A stretch of 8,924 nucleotides of DNA from Pseudomonadota bacterium (GTDB lineage: Bacteria; Bdellovibrionota; JAFGOL01). The DNA is taken from assembly GCA_026390535.1 (NCBI GenBank), contig JAPLFT010000366.1, forward strand, positions 1-8,924. Reading direction: 5' to 3'. Below are positions 6,601 through 8,924 of the stretch, in pieces. The number at the start of each line of letters is the position of its first letter. The first letter of the stretch is position 1. A program made the position numbers and the translations under genes. Below the pieces are notes generated by a model. It ran no database searches and was not told the origin of the DNA. It saw only the letters and a list, made by a program, of their open reading frames with translations.

Positions 6601-6641
6601 ATGGGCGCTGAGACCAATAATCAGACAGTCTCAGCGCCCAT
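6601..6641 (-). repeat. Perfect 14-bp inverted repeat (hairpin) between the aminotransferase gene and serA
   Basis: Bases 6601-6614 (atgggcgctgagac) are the exact reverse complement of 6628-6641, with a 13-base loop. The stem is GC-rich in an otherwise AT-rich 91-bp gap, so it should be very stable in RNA. On the coding strand no U-run follows directly (CAUAAAGUUAUUUGG), so it is not a classic intrinsic terminator in that direction. On the opposite strand the stem is followed by TTTTACTTATT, but no gene reads that way. Plausible roles are an mRNA-stabilising or processing hairpin, a partial terminator that sets the serA to aminotransferase ratio, or a dispersed genomic repeat. The serA ribosome site lies about 24 bases downstream and remains free. 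Confidence 0.75.
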
Positions 6642-6655
6642 TTTACTTATTAAAA

Positions 6656-7735
6656 TCAATTCTTCTTCAAAAACTCATCTATACAGCCAAGAAGTTCCTT
6701 TACTGTTTCCATGGTCGTATCCGCCATGTGCGCTATACGGAAGGTCTTGTCCTTAAGATCCCCGTATCCGTTCGCGATCAGGAATCCTTTTTCAGCAAGG
6801 AATTTATTAAGATCTCCTACATTTATATTTTTTGTATTCTTTATGACGGTAAGAGTATTGCTTCTATATTCAGGGGCTGGAAGTACCTCAAAATTCTTAT
6901 TTGCCCAATCCCTAACACATTTTGCCATCTGTTCATGGCGTTTATATCTGTTTTCCAGTCCTTCCACGTTAAGTATATAGTCAAGCTGAGCGTCCAGTGC
7001 AAAGTAGTGAGCAAGAGACGGTGTAGCATGATACTGATGATCTTTTTTTACGACAAAGTCATAAAGCTGAACAAGGTCAAGATAGTATCCCCTGTTTTTA
7101 ACCGTTTTTGCCCTGTTGTAAGCTTTTTCACTCACTGAAGCAATTGACAGTCCAGGAGGCAGACCAAGACATTTTTGGGTGGATGTAATACAAACATCAA
7201 TACCCCATTCATCTACAGGGAGATAAGTACCGCCCATGGAGCTAACGGCATCTACCAATAAAAGGACATCCGGATATTTTTTTACGACTTTTGATATTTC
7301 ACCAAGCGGGTTCATTACACCCGATGATGTCTCATTGTGTGTAATCGTTACAACGTCGTATTTACCTGTGGCTAAAGCCTTATCTACCGCATCCGGAGTT
7401 GTTGCGTCACCGGGATTTGCTACTGTGAAACAATCCGTAGGAACGCCGTTACTGACACCCATATTGGCCCATCTGTCTCCAAATGAACCTACAGAAAATA
7501 CAGCCACCCTTTTGGCCGTGCAACATTTAATTGATGATTCCATAAGTCCGCTTCCAGAACTTGTAGAAAAGACGATCAGGTTCTTTGTGTGGAACACCTG
7601 CTGGATCTTGTCGTGCATTCTTTTCTGAAGCGCACTGGCTTCTTTACCTCTGTGGCTTATCATCTGCGTGCCCATGTTCTTGAGAACTTCTTCCCTTACA
7701 TCTACCGGTCCGGGTATGAAAAGTCTTTTTCTCAT
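6656..7735 (-). CDS. Class V aminotransferase (alanine-glyoxylate/serine-pyruvate type), probable phosphoserine transaminase
   Basis: A PLP enzyme of 359 residues, fold type I, class V. It opens with LFIPGPVDV (5-13) and SHRGKEA (27-33), both typical of the AGT/SPT subfamily. STSSGSGLMES (57-67) is the cofactor phosphate loop, HNETSSG (133-139) and DAVSSMGG (162-169) hold the ring-contacting residues, and STQKCLGLPPG (185-195) contains the Schiff-base Lys188. The C terminus has FRIAHMADTT, where relatives usually read HMGD. By homology alone the substrate could be alanine/glyoxylate or serine/pyruvate. The position directly before serA argues for converting phosphohydroxypyruvate plus glutamate to phosphoserine, replacing classical SerC, as in other bacteria and archaea with this gene pair. 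The start follows AAGGGGG with a rather long 11-base spacing. Confidence 0.9.
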   Translation of the reverse strand: MRKRLFIPGPVDVREEVLKNMGTQMISHRGKEASALQKRMHDKIQQVFHTKNLIVFSTSSGSGLMESSIKCCTAKRVAVFSVGSFGDRWANMGVSNGVPTDCFTVANPGDATTPDAVDKALATGKYDVVTITHNETSSGVMNPLGEISKVVKKYPDVLLLVDAVSSMGGTYLPVDEWGIDVCITSTQKCLGLPPGLSIASVSEKAYNRAKTVKNRGYYLDLVQLYDFVVKKDHQYHATPSLAHYFALDAQLDYILNVEGLENRYKRHEQMAKCVRDWANKNFEVLPAPEYRSNTLTVIKNTKNINVGDLNKFLAEKGFLIANGYGDLKDKTFRIAHMADTTMETVKELLGCIDEFLKKN

Positions 7736-7774
7736 AATAACTTAAGCCCCCTTACTTTAATTTAAATCGACCAA

Positions 7775-7803
7775 TAAATAGCAAAGAAAATCAGCTATGG
7801 CAA
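7775..7803 (-). promoter_or_regulatory. Weak candidate sigma70-type promoter for the serine operon
   Basis: In the 84-bp gap before the aminotransferase gene, TTGCCA (7803-7798, five of six matches to the -35 consensus) is followed after exactly 17 bases by TATTTA (7780-7775, three of six matches to the -10). The gap also marks the change from cell-wall to serine metabolism. The weak -10 match in AT-rich DNA makes this tentative. Confidence 0.25.
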
Positions 7804-7819
7804 CCTGTAAATACCCTAC

Positions 7820-8924
7820 TTATTTATAGATCAGATATTTTTCTCTTATTCTAGAAAAATCACCTATACCCTCGTTAACAGCCGTGTAAAACTCCTTAAA
7901 ACTGCATCCTCTTTCCAGTAATGCCCTCGGCTTATCACTGCCCAAGAGTATGTCTATAGGCATCTTCTTATATTCATATTCGTAAGGCGGCGGGGTAAAG
8001 AAAAAATCATTGGGGTAAAGTTTTTTAAGCACATATATTATCGCAAGGCCGGTTTTTAAAGAATTAAAAGTTTTTCTGTCGGTAACATGGAGCTGGAATC
8101 CCTTGCATATGTCTCCCTGGAATTTATTGAAAGTAGGTTCAAAGAACAACGGTCTGAACTTAACACCCTTAAGAGCTTTAACAACTGTATGAGAAAGAAA
8201 ATCTTTGTGCTTTATAAAGGTAGCACCGAATATCTCAAAAGGTTTGGTTGTGCCGCGTCCTTCGGAAACATTTGTGGCCTCAAGCAGACACTGTCCCGGG
8301 TAAACCAATGCCGTATTAAGTGACGGCATATTGGGTGACGGCAATATCCAATCTCTTCCTTCACGCGGAGCATATTCATCCCAATATTTTTTACGGTTCC
8401 ATCCATCCATTTTTATAATTTTAAGATCACAATTTATTCCGAATTCTTTGTTAAAAAGCAGGGCCAGTTCCGCTACGGTCATCCCGTGCCTGTTGGATAT
8501 AGGATACATCCCCACAAAACTCTCAAACCCTTTTTGCACCATTCCGCCCTCTACGTTCACACCATTTATGGGGTTGGGTCTATCAAGGACGACAAATTGT
8601 TTTTTCAGCTTTGAACAGGCCTTCATTACATAGGCCATTGTATATATAAATGTATAGTATCTTGCTCCTACATCCTGGAGGTCATAGATGACGGTATCTA
8701 CATCTTCCAACATATGATCTTCGGGTTGTCTGGATTCTCCATATAGGGAATAGATCGGTACACCATATTCGGAAGAGTGCTGAACATGATCGCTCTCTTT
8801 CATGTTGTCCTGTTTATCTATGATGAATCCATGCTGAGGGCCCATTATTGACCTTACCTTTATCCCAAGTTTCATAAGTATATTTACTACATGGTTAAGA
8901 TCTTTATCTACCGACGATATATTG
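7820..8924 (-). CDS. NamZ/DUF1343 exo-beta-N-acetylmuramidase family protein (5'-truncated by window edge)
   Basis: The open frame continues through the right edge; 367 residues are visible, starting NISSVDKDLNHVVNIL before the internal Met at 8875, so that Met is not the start. Family members (GH171, founded by Bacillus subtilis NamZ/YbbC) release MurNAc from the non-reducing end of peptidoglycan fragments and are usually exported; any signal peptide lies outside the window. Motifs in order: GPQHGF, QDNM, PIYSLYGESRQP, DLQDVGARYYTFIYTM, VLDRPNPINGVNVEGG, SFVGMYPISNRHGMT, PSPNMPSLNTALVYPG, and EATNVSEGRGTTKPFE. The C-terminal half ends with the family-typical FSRIREKYLIY. The first motif carries Gln where NamZ has Glu (GPEHG). 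This suggests a distinct subfamily and leaves catalysis uncertain. It is separated from the serine genes by 84 bp and may belong to an upstream unit. Confidence 0.9.
   Translation of the reverse strand, partial: NISSVDKDLNHVVNILMKLGIKVRSIMGPQHGFIIDKQDNMKESDHVQHSSEYGVPIYSLYGESRQPEDHMLEDVDTVIYDLQDVGARYYTFIYTMAYVMKACSKLKKQFVVLDRPNPINGVNVEGGMVQKGFESFVGMYPISNRHGMTVAELALLFNKEFGINCDLKIIKMDGWNRKKYWDEYAPREGRDWILPSPNMPSLNTALVYPGQCLLEATNVSEGRGTTKPFEIFGATFIKHKDFLSHTVVKALKGVKFRPLFFEPTFNKFQGDICKGFQLHVTDRKTFNSLKTGLAIIYVLKKLYPNDFFFTPPPYEYEYKKMPIDILLGSDKPRALLERGCSFKEFYTAVNEGIGDFSRIREKYLIYK

Noticed and set aside
6623..6641. Six-codon leader-like frame (MGAETV) starting at the hairpin on the coding strand, as a possible attenuator peptide
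   Set aside because: It has no ribosome site and no run of Ser or other regulatory codons; the ATG is simply part of the stem.
6601..6650. Intrinsic terminator reading on the plus strand (stem followed by TTTTACTTATT)
   Set aside because: No plus-strand gene ends here. The T-tract is short and interrupted, and in the coding direction the stem has no immediate U-run, so I list it only as a hairpin.
6530..7138. A 202-codon plus-strand open frame across the serA start, hairpin gap and aminotransferase 3' half
   Set aside because: It lies antisense to two clearly homologous genes, its translation is low-complexity and Phe/Ile/Tyr-rich with no recognisable motif, and no ribosome site is evident.

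Overview
All nine recognisable genes lie on the minus strand and read from right to left. The set is housekeeping metabolism plus cell-wall turnover. The DNA is AT-rich, spacing is tight (1-4 nt overlaps to about 90 nt gaps), and strong GGAGG-type ribosome sites precede most starts, which indicates a bacterium. A single-domain SerA, a class V aminotransferase and a DUF1015 protein side by side, together with a NamZ/DUF1343 protein and a YkgJ-type cysteine-cluster protein, is a combination I associate loosely with anaerobic or candidate-phylum bacteria (Omnitrophica-like, Thermotogae, Clostridia). That placement is an inference from gene content only.

Layout in transcription order. A 5'-truncated NamZ/DUF1343 exo-muramidase-family gene (7820 to the right edge) is followed by an 84-bp gap with a weak candidate promoter. 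Next comes a serine-synthesis block: a class V aminotransferase acting as the likely SerC (6656-7735), a 91-bp gap with a perfect 14-bp hairpin, a short SerA without an ACT domain (5653-6564), and a DUF1015 protein (4343-5584). Then follow a small secreted eight-cysteine protein of unknown function (3683-4321), a broken adenosylhomocysteinase gene (ahcY, 2447-3666), a YkgJ-like cysteine-cluster gene whose 5' end is damaged (1980-2528), purD (727-1983), purE (251-724) and the start of a Sua5/YrdC/TsaC gene running off the left edge.

Functionally, SerC, SerA and DUF1015 suggest phosphorylated serine synthesis. Serine feeds glycine and one-carbon units into purine synthesis (PurD, PurE), and AhcY would recycle the S-adenosylhomocysteine left by methylation. 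TsaC makes the threonylcarbamoyl-AMP used to form t6A in tRNA.

The most striking sequence-level observation is that ahcY carries two separate lesions. An internal out-of-frame loss of roughly 43 codons removes the conserved SCNIFSTQDH region. A second lesion removes the C-terminal 50-odd codons and joins ahcY directly to the body of the YkgJ-like gene. This is either real gene decay or two assembly or cloning deletions. I see no mobile element, CRISPR array, tRNA or rRNA, and no clear evidence for a new multi-gene system. The best leads for new biology are the DUF1015 protein in the serine operon and the unknown secreted cysteine-rich protein.
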